Source of the DNA: an uncultured Bacteroidales bacterium
Lineage (GTDB): Bacteria > Bacteroidota > Bacteroidia > Bacteroidales > UBA932
Length of the DNA stretch: 64,000 nt
Direction: 5' to 3'
Assembly: GCA_934675095.1 (NCBI GenBank)
Contig: CAKUPC010000002.1
Span: forward strand, 139,749 to 203,748
Shown here: positions 1-7,421 of the stretch, piece after piece
How positions within the stretch are numbered: position 1 is the stretch's first letter
Layout of the letters: each line of letters opens with the position of its first letter
The notes under the pieces: model-generated
What the model saw: the letters and a program-made list of their open reading frames with translations, nothing else
Databases searched by the model: none
What the model was told of the DNA's origin: nothing
Program-made: the position numbers and the translations under genes

Positions 1-32
1 TTGAAAAATTTTGCGAAATTTCGCGTAATCCA

Positions 33-62
33 TTGAAAAATAAAAATTTAGTCGTATATTTG
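33..62 (+). promoter_or_regulatory. Promoter of the rplC transcription unit
   Basis: A TTG at 33-35 and a TATATTTG box at 55-62, separated by 19 bp, match the Bacteroidota -33 (TTG) and -7 (TAnnTTTG) elements. Transcription would start near 68 and leave a leader of about 55 nt before rplC. rpsJ, which usually precedes rplC, is not within the 122 bp upstream; it could end before the window begins. Confidence 0.7.
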
Positions 63-66
63 CAGC

Positions 67-85
67 CCGCAAAAAGGCTTTGCGG
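67..85 (+). promoter_or_regulatory. Hairpin at the 5' end of the rplC leader
   Basis: CCGCAAA (67-73) and TTTGCGG (79-85) form a perfect 7-bp stem with a 5-nt loop at the predicted 5' end of the message. It could stabilise the mRNA or take part in autoregulation by a ribosomal protein. That role is inferred; only the inverted repeat is seen. Confidence 0.45.
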
Positions 86-122
86 AGTTTAAAGTATTTA
101 TAATCAATAAATTAATCAACCA

Positions 123-746
123 ATGCCTGGATTAATTGGAAAGAAAATCGGAATGACTTCCGTTTTCGGTGCTGATGGAAAAAATCTTCCATGCACCGTT
201 ATTGAGGCTGGTCCATGTGTTGTCACGCAAATTCGTACAGTCGAGAAAGATGGTTACGCCGCTGTACAGCTTGCCTATGACGAAATCTCGGAGAAGCATG
301 CCAGCAAGCCTCTCAAGGGGCACTTTGAAAAGGCAGGAACCACCCCTAAGCGCAAGCTTGTCGAGTTCAAGGCAGACTTCGCTCAGGATCTCAAGCTCGG
401 CGACACCCTCACGCTGACTGATGTCTTCGCGGACACCACCTTCGTCGATGTCGTCGGAACGTCCAAGGGTAAGGGATTTCAGGGCGTCGTGAAGCGTCAC
501 GGCTTCGCCGGCGTCGGCGGCACCACTCACGGTCAGCACAACCGCCTCCGTCACCCTGGTTCTCTGGGAGCCTGCTCATGGCCTTCACGCGTGTTCCCTG
601 GAATGCGTATGGCAGGTCACATGGGCAATGAGAGGGTTAAGGTATTTAACCTTCAGGTAATCAAGCTCATCCCTGAGAACAATCTCATCGTTGTCAAAGG
701 CTCAGTACCTGGAGCCAAGGGTTCTTATGTAATTTTGGAGGACTAA
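123..746 (+). CDS. rplC: 50S ribosomal protein L3
   Basis: Protein of 207 aa, the normal L3 length. The conserved central loop (about residues 115-165) is clear: [14 protein letters not shown], a THG motif, HPGSLG and [11 protein letters not shown], the part that reaches the peptidyl-transferase centre. L3 is an early 23S rRNA-binding assembly protein. It is the first gene of this transcription unit, and rplD follows after 3 nt, so the two are probably translationally coupled. Confidence 0.98.
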   Translation: MPGLIGKKIGMTSVFGADGKNLPCTVIEAGPCVVTQIRTVEKDGYAAVQLAYDEISEKHASKPLKGHFEKAGTTPKRKLVEFKADFAQDLKLGDTLTLTDVFADTTFVDVVGTSKGKGFQGVVKRHGFAGVGGTTHGQHNRLRHPGSLGACSWPSRVFPGMRMAGHMGNERVKVFNLQVIKLIPENNLIVVKGSVPGAKGSYVILED

Positions 747-749
747 GCT

Positions 750-1379
750 ATGGAATTATCAGTAATTAAGATTGACGGAACAGAATCCGGAAAGAAGGTA
801 GTCCTCAACGACGAAATCTTCGGCATCACTCCGAACGATCACGCGATTTACCTTGACGTCAAGCAGTATCTCGCGAACCAGCGTCACGGCAATGCCAAGA
901 CCAAGGACCGCAGCGAGGTTTCTTACAGTACAAGAAAGCTCATCCGTCAGAAAGGTTCAGGCGGTGCGCGTCACGGCAGTTTGAAGGCAAACATCTATGT
1001 CGGCGGAGGTCGCGTGTTCGGTCCGAAGCCTCACTTCTACGGCTTCAAGCTCAACAAGAAGCTCAAGCAGCTCGCACGTTTCTCAGCCCTTTCATACAAG
1101 GCGCAGGAGAACGCGATTGTCGTTGTCGAGCCGTTCACCATGGACGCGCCTAAGACAAAGGAGTTCATCAAGATTCTCGGCAACATCAAGGCCGGTGACA
1201 GGAAGGTGCTCTTCGTGCTTCCGTCGAACTCCGACAACATTTACCTTTCATCACGTAACCTTCCTGAAGTGAAAGTCACCACCGTTGACGAAATCAGCAC
1301 CTACGCGATTATGAATTCAAATTCGCTCGTGCTCGTCGATGGCGTACAGGACATTCTCGCCGCAAGGATCAAACGCTAA
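750..1379 (+). CDS. rplD: 50S ribosomal protein L4
   Basis: Protein of 209 aa. The extended loop that lines the exit tunnel is recognisable ([17 protein letters not shown], then [11 protein letters not shown]). In E. coli L4 represses the S10 operon through the leader; whether that applies here is unknown. The start is preceded by GGAGG (737-741) with 8 nt to ATG, an unusually good Shine-Dalgarno sequence for a Bacteroidota gene. Confidence 0.98.
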   Translation: MELSVIKIDGTESGKKVVLNDEIFGITPNDHAIYLDVKQYLANQRHGNAKTKDRSEVSYSTRKLIRQKGSGGARHGSLKANIYVGGGRVFGPKPHFYGFKLNKKLKQLARFSALSYKAQENAIVVVEPFTMDAPKTKEFIKILGNIKAGDRKVLFVLPSNSDNIYLSSRNLPEVKVTTVDEISTYAIMNSNSLVLVDGVQDILAARIKR

Positions 1380-1385
1380 AAAGAG

Positions 1386-1676
1386 ATGGGAATTTTAATT
1401 AAGCCAATAGTAACTGAAAAGATGACGGTTCTGGGCGAAAAGTTGAACCGCTATGGCTTCATCGTGGATCGTGAGGCCAACAAACTTCAGATCAAGGCTG
1501 CCGTAGAGCAGGCCTACAACGTGACTGTTGCTGATGTCAACACCATCAACTATCACGGCAAGAAGAAATCCCGCTACACAAAGGCCGGTATGCTTCGTGG
1601 TCGCATGAACCACTACAAGAAGGCTATCGTTACCCTTGCAGGCGAGGACAAGATTGATTTCTACAGCAACATCTAA
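1386..1676 (+). CDS. rplW: 50S ribosomal protein L23
   Basis: Protein of 96 aa starting MGILIKPIVTEKMT, the usual L23 N-terminus, with the basic HGKKKSRYTKAGMLRGR segment that binds 23S rRNA domain III. L23 sits at the tunnel exit and docks trigger factor and SRP. It lies 6 nt after rplD. Confidence 0.97.
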   Translation: MGILIKPIVTEKMTVLGEKLNRYGFIVDREANKLQIKAAVEQAYNVTVADVNTINYHGKKKSRYTKAGMLRGRMNHYKKAIVTLAGEDKIDFYSNI

Positions 1677-1691
1677 CAGGAGGAAACGGTT

Positions 1692-2516
1692 ATGGCAGTC
1701 AGAAAATTCAAACCGGTAACTCCGGGACAGAGAAACAAGGTAATCAGCGCGTTCGACGACATTACCTGCAAGAAACCTGAGAAATCACTCCTCGAACCTC
1801 TCAAGAGCTCCGGCGGACGTAACAATCAGGGTAAGATGACCATGCGCTACATCGGCGGCGGTCACAAGAAGATGTACCGTGTAATCGACTTCCTTCGCGC
1901 GAAGGACGACTGCAAGGCTACAGTCATGACAATCGAATATGACCCGAACCGCAGCGCGCGCATCGCGCTCGTTCAGTACGAGGACGGAGTGAAGAAGTAC
2001 ATCATCGCTCCTAACGGACTCAAGGTCGGTCAGGTCATCGCATCCGGCTCGGGAGTTGCTCCTGAGGTCGGCAACACTCTTCCTCTTGGGGAAATTCCGC
2101 TCGGTACACTCGTTCACAACATCGAGCTTCGTCCGGGACAGGGCGCCGCAATGGCGCGTTCTGCCGGAACTTACGCACAGCTCGCAGCACGTGAGGGCAA
2201 CTACGCCATCCTCCGTCTCCCTTCAGGCGAGACCCGCATGGTACTCTGCACCTGCCGTGCAACTGTCGGAACAGTGTCAAATCCGGATCACAATTTGGAG
2301 TCGCACGGAAAGGCGGGACGCAGAAGATGGCTCGGCCGTCGTCCTCGCAACCGCGGCGTTGTAATGAACCCGGTAGATCACCCTATGGGTGGTGGTGAAG
2401 GCCGTGCATCCGGTGGACATCCGCGTTCACGCAAGGGCATGCCGGCTAAGGGCTACAAGACACGTAATCCTAAGGCTACTTCAAATAAGTTCATTATTGA
2501 AAGAAGGAAAAAATAA
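1692..2516 (+). CDS. rplB: 50S ribosomal protein L2
   Basis: Protein of 274 aa, full length. It contains the OB-fold/SH3 RNA-binding body and the C-terminal [17 protein letters not shown] loop, which carries the conserved histidine near the peptidyl-transferase centre. The PM in place of PH in this loop is commonly seen in Bacteroidota L2. AGGAGG at 1678-1683 lies 8 nt from the ATG. Confidence 0.98.
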   Translation: MAVRKFKPVTPGQRNKVISAFDDITCKKPEKSLLEPLKSSGGRNNQGKMTMRYIGGGHKKMYRVIDFLRAKDDCKATVMTIEYDPNRSARIALVQYEDGVKKYIIAPNGLKVGQVIASGSGVAPEVGNTLPLGEIPLGTLVHNIELRPGQGAAMARSAGTYAQLAAREGNYAILRLPSGETRMVLCTCRATVGTVSNPDHNLESHGKAGRRRWLGRRPRNRGVVMNPVDHPMGGGEGRASGGHPRSRKGMPAKGYKTRNPKATSNKFIIERRKK

Positions 2517-2537
2517 CGGAATAAAACTTAAGAGATT

Positions 2538-2807
2538 ATGAGTCGTTCATTAAGAAAAGGTCCTTATATTCAGGAAGCCCTTGAAAAGAGAATTCTTGCT
2601 ATGAATGAGGGTAGCATGAAGAAAGAGGTTGTCAAGACTTGGTCACGTGCAAGTATGATCTCTCCTGATTTCGTCGGTCACACCATCGCAGTTCATAACG
2701 GAAATAAGTTTATTCCTGTTTATGTCACTGAAAACATGGTCGGACACAAGCTCGGGGAGTTCGCGCCTACCAGAACATTCAGAGGCCATTCGGGCAATCG
2801 TAAATAA
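2538..2807 (+). CDS. rpsS: 30S ribosomal protein S19
   Basis: Protein of 89 aa with the typical [11 protein letters not shown] start, the [19 protein letters not shown] core and the [13 protein letters not shown]-terminus. S19 pairs with S13 in the 30S head. It lies 21 nt after rplB and 20 nt before rplV. Confidence 0.98.
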   Translation: MSRSLRKGPYIQEALEKRILAMNEGSMKKEVVKTWSRASMISPDFVGHTIAVHNGNKFIPVYVTENMVGHKLGEFAPTRTFRGHSGNRK

Positions 2808-2827
2808 TTTTAAATGAGAAAGTAATT

Positions 2828-3250
2828 ATGGGAGCTCGTAAAAGACAAATGGCCGAGAGGCAGAAAGAAATAAAGAGGCAGACAGCCATCGCGAAGGCTA
2901 ATGACGTTCCTACATCTCCGCGCAAGATGCGTCTCGTTGCAGACATCATCCGCGGCGTTGAAGTGAACCGCGCCCTCGATATCCTCAAATTCTCCAAGAA
3001 GCACGCTTCAGTTACGCTTCAGACGCTCGTTCGCAGCGCCATCGCAAACTGGGAAGCAAAGAATCCGGAGAATACGAAGGAACTTGACAACGGTAATGTT
3101 TACATCAAGACCATCATGGTCGATGAAGGTCGCACACTCAAGAGAATCCGTCCTTGCCCGCAGGGAAGGGCCGGCAGGATCCGCAAGCGTTCCAACCACG
3201 TTACTGTAATTCTTGACGTTAAGAAACCATCAACAACAGTGGAGGAATAA
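2828..3250 (+). CDS. rplV: 50S ribosomal protein L22
   Basis: Protein of 140 aa. It has the signature [14 protein letters not shown] near residue 31, and the beta-hairpin that lines the exit tunnel ([24 protein letters not shown]). The lysine-rich N-terminal extension before residue 25 is longer than in E. coli L22. Confidence 0.97.
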   Translation: MGARKRQMAERQKEIKRQTAIAKANDVPTSPRKMRLVADIIRGVEVNRALDILKFSKKHASVTLQTLVRSAIANWEAKNPENTKELDNGNVYIKTIMVDEGRTLKRIRPCPQGRAGRIRKRSNHVTVILDVKKPSTTVEE

Positions 3251-3254
3251 GAAT

Positions 3255-4007
3255 ATGGGACAGAAAACAAATCCTATCAGCAACAGAATCGGTATCACCC
3301 GTGGTTGGGACTCTAACTGGTGTGGTGGTAACTATGCGGAGAAAATCGCGGAGGACTACAAGATTCGCAAGTATCTTGAAAGCCGTCTCGCGAAGGCAAG
3401 CCTTTCAAAGATTGTAATTGAGAGGACTCTCAAGCTCATCACCGTGACAATTCACGCGGCAAGACCGGGTGTCATCATCGGCAAGGGCGGCACAGCCGTT
3501 GACCAGCTTAAGGAAGAGCTCAAGAAGGTGACTTCAAAGGATGTTCAGATTAACATCTACGAGGTCAAGAAGCCTGAGATTGACGCTCACATCGTGGCTG
3601 ATTCAATCGCGCGCCAGATTGAGGGCCGTGTTTCCTACCGTCGTGCAATCAAGATGGCCATCGCTTCCACCATGCGTGTCGGAGCCGAGGGCATCAAGAT
3701 TCAGATCAGCGGCCGTGTAGGCGGCGCCGAGATGGCAAGAAGCGAGATGATTAAGGAAGGCCGTACGCCGCTTCACACTTTCCGTGCGGACATCGACTAC
3801 GCGCTTGCAGAGGCTCACACCAAGGTGGGTGTCCTCGGAGTGAAGGTCTGGATCTGCAACGGCGAGGTCTATGGCAAGAAGGATCTCTCTCCTAACGCAG
3901 GCATCGCTGCTCAGCAGGCTCAGGGCGGAAACTCCGGCCGTGGCGGCGAGCGTCGCGGAGGACGCGGGGATCGTCGCGGCGACCGCAGAAATCGCGATCG
4001 TAAGTAA
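3255..4007 (+). CDS. rpsC: 30S ribosomal protein S3
   Basis: Protein of 250 aa. The KH domain GxxG loop is visible ([13 protein letters not shown]), followed by the S3 C-terminal domain and an arginine/glycine-rich tail (about residues 222-250). The start chosen is the ATG at 3255, giving MGQKTNPIS as in other S3 proteins and with GGAGG at 3241-3245; an in-frame codon at 3213 inside rplV is rejected. In most bacteria rplP follows directly, but here the gene ends the unit and is followed by a repeat and a terminator. Confidence 0.98.
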   Translation: MGQKTNPISNRIGITRGWDSNWCGGNYAEKIAEDYKIRKYLESRLAKASLSKIVIERTLKLITVTIHAARPGVIIGKGGTAVDQLKEELKKVTSKDVQINIYEVKKPEIDAHIVADSIARQIEGRVSYRRAIKMAIASTMRVGAEGIKIQISGRVGGAEMARSEMIKEGRTPLHTFRADIDYALAEAHTKVGVLGVKVWICNGEVYGKKDLSPNAGIAAQQAQGGNSGRGGERRGGRGDRRGDRRNRDRK

Positions 4008-4130
4008 TACGGAGCGAAGAAAAAGCGACCTGCTTCGTTGCATGTGAATTTCAAATCCTCACAACCGTGAGGTTGCTCCGGTGTTGAAATCCCCATTGCG
4101 CCTTGCATCTCATCTTTTTCTTCATCTCCT
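4008..4130 (+). repeat. 3'-UTR fold-back element, copy A (long form)
   Basis: This element starts directly after the rpsC stop. The outer arms GGAGCGAAGAAAAAG (4011-4025) and CTTTTTCTTCATCTCC (4114-4129) are complementary apart from a one-base bulge/mismatch. The core contains GCGACCTGCTTCGTTG, an inner stem ATTTCAA (4048-4054)/TTGAAAT (4084-4090), a terminal hairpin CAACC-gtga-GGTTG (4062-4075) and GCGCCTTGCATCTCATC. The core is shared with copies at 56881 and 63750, and parts of it with 7379 and 62040. Function is unknown. Confidence 0.8.
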
Positions 4131-4148
4131 AATTTCAGATATTTGAAA

Positions 4149-4188
4149 AGAAGCCAATTGGAAATTTCCAGTTGGCTTCTTTTTTTTC
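4149..4188 (+). terminator. Intrinsic terminator of the rplC-rpsC unit
   Basis: AGAAGCCAA and TTGGCTTCT form a stem whose loop region can pair further (GGAAATTTCC), followed by a run of eight T. It closes the first ribosomal transcription unit, so rplP onward cannot depend on the rplC promoter. Confidence 0.85.
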
Positions 4189-4238
4189 TGTGTGATTGAT
4201 TGCTGAATTTTGCCCTTCTTTAAAGGCTTTTGGGCACC

Positions 4239-6053
4239 TTATTCCTTGCTGAGTCCGGATTTTATTCTGGCGGCGAGGGACTTGCCGACGAGGGCGGCGA
4301 TGTCCTCTTCGGGGGCGGCGGCGATGCGGGCGACGGAGCCGAAGTGCAGAATCAGGCGCTGTTCGGTCTTGGGACCCACGCCGGGGATTTTGCTGAGGGC
4401 GGACTCGATCTGGGCCTTGCTGCGGAGGCTGCGGTGGAAGGTGATGCCGAAGCGGTGAGCCTCGTCGCGGATTTGACGCAGAACCTTGGACGCCTGCGAG
4501 TTCATGTCGAGGAAAAGCGGGTAGGGGTCTCCGACGCGGATGACCTCCTCAAGCCTTTTAGCAAGCCCGACTACCATCAGCTTGTCCGTGAGCCCGAGCT
4601 CGTACAGAGCCTCGTAGGCCGACGAGAGCTGTCCCTTGCCACCGTCTATGACAATCAGCTGCGGGAGGTCGTCCGGGGCCTCGGCGAGCATCCTCGAATA
4701 GCGCCTGTTCACGACTTCCTTCATCGACGCGAAGTCGTTCGCCCCGACCACTGTCTTTATCTTGAAGTGCCTGTAGTCCTTCTTTGACGGGGCCGCGTCC
4801 CTGAACACCGTGCAGGAGGCCACCGGGTTCGTTCCCTGAATGTTCGAGTTGTCGAAGCACTCGATATGGCGCGGCAGCTCCTTCATCCCGAGCGCGTCGC
4901 GAAGTTCCTCCATGACCTTCATCTTAAAGTTATCCGGGTCGGTGTGCTCCCGTTGCTTCATCGCGTTGAACTTCATCTCCTTGGCGTTCTTGGCGCTCAG
5001 CTCCAGAAGAGCCAGCTTGTCTCCGCGCACTGGAATCCTGAACTCCACGCCTTCAATTTCCACGTCGGGCAGGAACGGCACGATGACCTCGTGCGACAGC
5101 CGTCCGAACTTCGCCTCAATCTCTCCGATGAATGTCCCGAGCACCGTCTCCTGCTCCTCCTCGATGTTCATCTTGAACCCGAGGTTGAGCGACTGCACCA
5201 CCGCTCCATCTACAACCCTCATAAAGTTCCCGAAGGCCTCCCCCGGGTCAATCACGAGCGAGAACACGTCGTAGCTTCCCGGCATCGTGCTCTGGATGAG
5301 CGACTTGCTGTAGTGCTTGTCCAGCGCCTGCATCTTCACCTTATATTCCTGCGCCGCCTCGAAGTCCATCCTCTCGGCCGCTTCGGTCATCAGCTCGCGG
5401 TAGTGCGCAATCATCTCGCGCCCGCCTCCGCGCAGCAGCCTCACGACCTCCTCGATGTTGTCGCCGTACTCCTTCTGCGAAATTCCCCCGCAGCAGCATC
5501 CCCGGCATCTACTGATGTGGAAGTTCAGGCAGGGGCGCGTCTTGCCGCGCAGAATCGACTCCGATGTGATTTTGTTGTTGCAGGTGCGTATAGGATAGAT
5601 GTCGTGGAACAAATCGACGAGCGTCCGGGCGTGCATGACGCTTGAATATGGTCCGAAATAGCGCGAACCGTCCCGCACGAGCCGTCTGGTTAGAAAGACC
5701 TTGGGGAACTCGTCGTTGCTCACACATATCCACGGATAGGTCTTGGAGTCTTTCAGGAGTATGTTGTATTTCGGCTTATACTGTTTTATGAGGTTGTTTT
5801 CCAGCAGCAGCGCGTCGGCCTCGGTCTCCACGACCGAATACTGCGCGTCGGCAATCTTCGAGACCATTATGGCGGTCTTGCGGGTGAGCCTCTCGACCGG
5901 CACGAAGTACTGCGCGACCCGCTTGTGCAGGTCCTTGGCCTTTCCGACATAAATCACGTTTCCCTCTGCGTCGTAGTAGCGATATACTCCCGGCTGATGC
6001 GGAAACAGCGCAATCTTTTCCCGAAGCGTCATATTCTTTTCTGACATATCCAT
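4239..6053 (-). CDS. uvrC: UvrABC system protein C
   Basis: Protein of 604 aa, the usual UvrC length. Domain order: GIY-YIG nuclease (residues about 19-48, with GVYRYYDAEGNVIYVGKA), a cysteine cluster near 190 (CRGCCCGG), a UVR domain near 205-235, the RNase H-like nuclease half (FDNSNIQGT, VIDGGKGQL) and C-terminal helix-hairpin-helix motifs (IPGVGPKTEQRL). It makes the dual incisions of nucleotide-excision repair with UvrA and UvrB, which are not in the window. ATG codons at 6053, 6047 and 6032 are all possible starts. It reads towards the rpsC terminator. Confidence 0.97.
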   Translation of the reverse strand: MDMSEKNMTLREKIALFPHQPGVYRYYDAEGNVIYVGKAKDLHKRVAQYFVPVERLTRKTAIMVSKIADAQYSVVETEADALLLENNLIKQYKPKYNILLKDSKTYPWICVSNDEFPKVFLTRRLVRDGSRYFGPYSSVMHARTLVDLFHDIYPIRTCNNKITSESILRGKTRPCLNFHISRCRGCCCGGISQKEYGDNIEEVVRLLRGGGREMIAHYRELMTEAAERMDFEAAQEYKVKMQALDKHYSKSLIQSTMPGSYDVFSLVIDPGEAFGNFMRVVDGAVVQSLNLGFKMNIEEEQETVLGTFIGEIEAKFGRLSHEVIVPFLPDVEIEGVEFRIPVRGDKLALLELSAKNAKEMKFNAMKQREHTDPDNFKMKVMEELRDALGMKELPRHIECFDNSNIQGTNPVASCTVFRDAAPSKKDYRHFKIKTVVGANDFASMKEVVNRRYSRMLAEAPDDLPQLIVIDGGKGQLSSAYEALYELGLTDKLMVVGLAKRLEEVIRVGDPYPLFLDMNSQASKVLRQIRDEAHRFGITFHRSLRSKAQIESALSKIPGVGPKTEQRLILHFGSVARIAAAPEEDIAALVGKSLAARIKSGLSKE

Positions 6054-6088
6054 ATATCTCCGAATATCAATATGTTATCAACTCATAA

Positions 6089-6781
6089 TCATTCCTTCCG
6101 CCCAAGCCTGCGCCAGCTGACGAGCCCGTTCACGGAATTCATGAGATAGAAGACGTACATTATCAGAGTAGGCACGGAGTGCTCCGTCCCCTTTGCCACA
6201 AATACGGACCACATTATCACCGTGAAGACATTGAAGACAATCCACAGCCACCACTGTTCCACGAAAGCCAGAGTCATAAGTGCCTGCGCGGCAATGCAGA
6301 GAACCGTCGTGAACGCGTCAATCCATGGCTGCTCGGTCCCTACGTGCCTCAGAATTAACGCAAGCCCCGCCGTCAGCGCCGCGATGCCGACGCCGATAAG
6401 AACCCGCATCCTGTCCGGGAGCCTGCGCGAGGTCACGGCATTCTCCGCATCAGTTCCCGTCCCCGCGCCCCTGCGGCTCCACTGCCACCACCCGATAAAC
6501 TGCATCGGAAAGTAGTACAGCGCGTTCACCGCCGCATTCCCGTAGGCCGTCGATTTCCACGAAATGTAGGCGTAGAGGCTTACCTGAACGATTCCGAACA
6601 CATAGTTCCAGATGCTGCCCTTGGCCGCGAGCACGACGCATATTATCCCCGCGACCGCCGCTGTGAATCCGAGGCCGTCGAAGCCGGCGGATGCCGTCAT
6701 CAGCGAATACGCCACATTGCAGCCGACGACTCCGAGAATCAGGAACCAGTCGAAGCCTCCGAGTATATGTTTTCCTTTCAT
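6089..6781 (-). CDS. pnuC: PnuC-family vitamin-precursor transporter
   Basis: Membrane protein of 230 aa with about seven hydrophobic helices and PnuC-family features (WNYVFGIVQV and FPMQFIGWWQW). The family takes up nicotinamide riboside by facilitated diffusion and phosphorylation trapping; in Bacteroidota some members (PnuT) instead take thiamin, and no thiamin riboswitch or kinase gene is seen here to decide. The ATG at 6781 is preferred; an in-frame TTG lies at 6793. It is 35 nt upstream of uvrC and probably cotranscribed with it. A second family member lies at 48518. Confidence 0.85.
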   Translation of the reverse strand: MKGKHILGGFDWFLILGVVGCNVAYSLMTASAGFDGLGFTAAVAGIICVVLAAKGSIWNYVFGIVQVSLYAYISWKSTAYGNAAVNALYYFPMQFIGWWQWSRRGAGTGTDAENAVTSRRLPDRMRVLIGVGIAALTAGLALILRHVGTEQPWIDAFTTVLCIAAQALMTLAFVEQWWLWIVFNVFTVIMWSVFVAKGTEHSVPTLIMYVFYLMNSVNGLVSWRRLGRKE

Positions 6782-6804
6782 ATATTCATTCAAATTTACC
6801 GCGG

Positions 6805-6812
6805 CAAAGTTA
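6805..6812 (-). promoter_or_regulatory. Promoter -7 box for pnuC-uvrC
   Basis: On the minus strand this reads TAACTTTG, an exact TAnnTTTG box, giving a leader of roughly 17 nt to the pnuC ATG at 6781. A second exact match, TAAATTTG, lies at 6791-6798 and is too close to the ATG to be the main promoter. Confidence 0.55.
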
Positions 6813-6924
6813 TGAAATCTTCAAAAATAACTTGCCCCTTTCCATATCATATCCCCTGATTCCGTCAATTTCCTTACCTTCTCGAATCCTCCGAAATCCG
6901 GTCCTGGCGCGCACAGAGTGCTGT

Positions 6925-6956
6925 TTTGGCGGTTTAATATTTTTTTTCTAACTTTG
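6925..6956 (+). promoter_or_regulatory. Promoter of acpP
   Basis: TTTG at 6925-6928 and TAACTTTG at 6949-6956 are 20 bp apart, a very good match to the Bacteroidota promoter. The leader to acpP is about 85 nt. Confidence 0.7.
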
Positions 6957-7045
6957 CCAAGATTTCATGGCGGGGAAAAGCCGCACGGAATCAGCGAAAA
7001 CATACGAAAATTGTAAGAACAAATAATAACTTAAAAGAATCAATT

Positions 7046-7297
7046 ATGTCCACAATTGCAGAAGAAGTAAAGGCAATCATCGTTGACAAGCTCTGCGTTG
7101 AACCGTCTGAGGTTACCGATAGCGCAAACTTCACTAACGATCTTGGCGCTGATTCGCTTGACAGCGTCGATCTTATCATGGCTCTTGAAAACAAGTTCGA
7201 TCTTGAACCGGATGATGAGGCAGAAGGCAAGATAGCAACAGTTGCCGATGCAATCGCTTATGTCGAGAAGAAAGTAGCCGAGAAATCAGGCAAATAA
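7046..7297 (+). CDS. acpP: Acyl carrier protein
   Basis: Acidic protein of 83 aa. The phosphopantetheine attachment serine sits in the canonical motif [10 protein letters not shown] (about residues 36-45). It carries acyl chains in fatty-acid and lipid A synthesis in the cytoplasm. The usual partner fabF is not adjacent; acpP stands alone with its own promoter and terminator inside the block that splits the ribosomal operon. Confidence 0.97.
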   Translation: MSTIAEEVKAIIVDKLCVEPSEVTDSANFTNDLGADSLDSVDLIMALENKFDLEPDDEAEGKIATVADAIAYVEKKVAEKSGK

Positions 7298-7321
7298 TTC
7301 TTCGGAAACGAAATTCAAAAA

Positions 7322-7353
7322 ACGGACGATCAATCTGACCGTCCGTTTTTTTG
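7322..7353 (+). terminator. Intrinsic terminator of acpP
   Basis: ACGGACG and CGTCCGT enclose an 11-nt loop and are followed by a run of seven T. It lies 25 nt after the acpP stop. Confidence 0.85.
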
Positions 7354-7378
7354 TTATTTTTTCCTATTATAAAAAGCT

Positions 7379-7421
7379 GAATAAAGGGGATGCATAAAAG
7401 GATGGGATGCAAGGCGCCCCG
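7379..7421 (-). repeat. 3'-UTR fold-back element, copy D (short form)
   Basis: This copy follows the stop of the DUF4270 gene. GAATAAAGGGG (7379-7389) matches 9 of 11 bases of the complement of CCCCGCTATTC (7417-7427), which contains the gene's stop and last codon. The sequence GGGGATGCATAAAAGG, GATGCAAGGCG, CCCCGCTA is nearly identical to the two ends of copy B at 56881-57002, but the 83 bp between two GGCG repeats in copy B is absent. Confidence 0.75.

Noticed and set aside
4008-4130. Integron attC-type recombination site as an explanation for the 3'-UTR elements
   Set aside because: Position after stop codons and imperfect palindromes are attC-like, and copies B and C contain GTTRRRY, but copy A does not, paired RYYYAAC core sites are not seen at the ends, no integrase is present and the genes are core genes such as rpsC.
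4008-4130. Copy A as the intrinsic terminator of rpsC
   Set aside because: A separate classical terminator follows at 4149-4188, and the T-rich stretch of the element lies within a paired arm and not after the stem.
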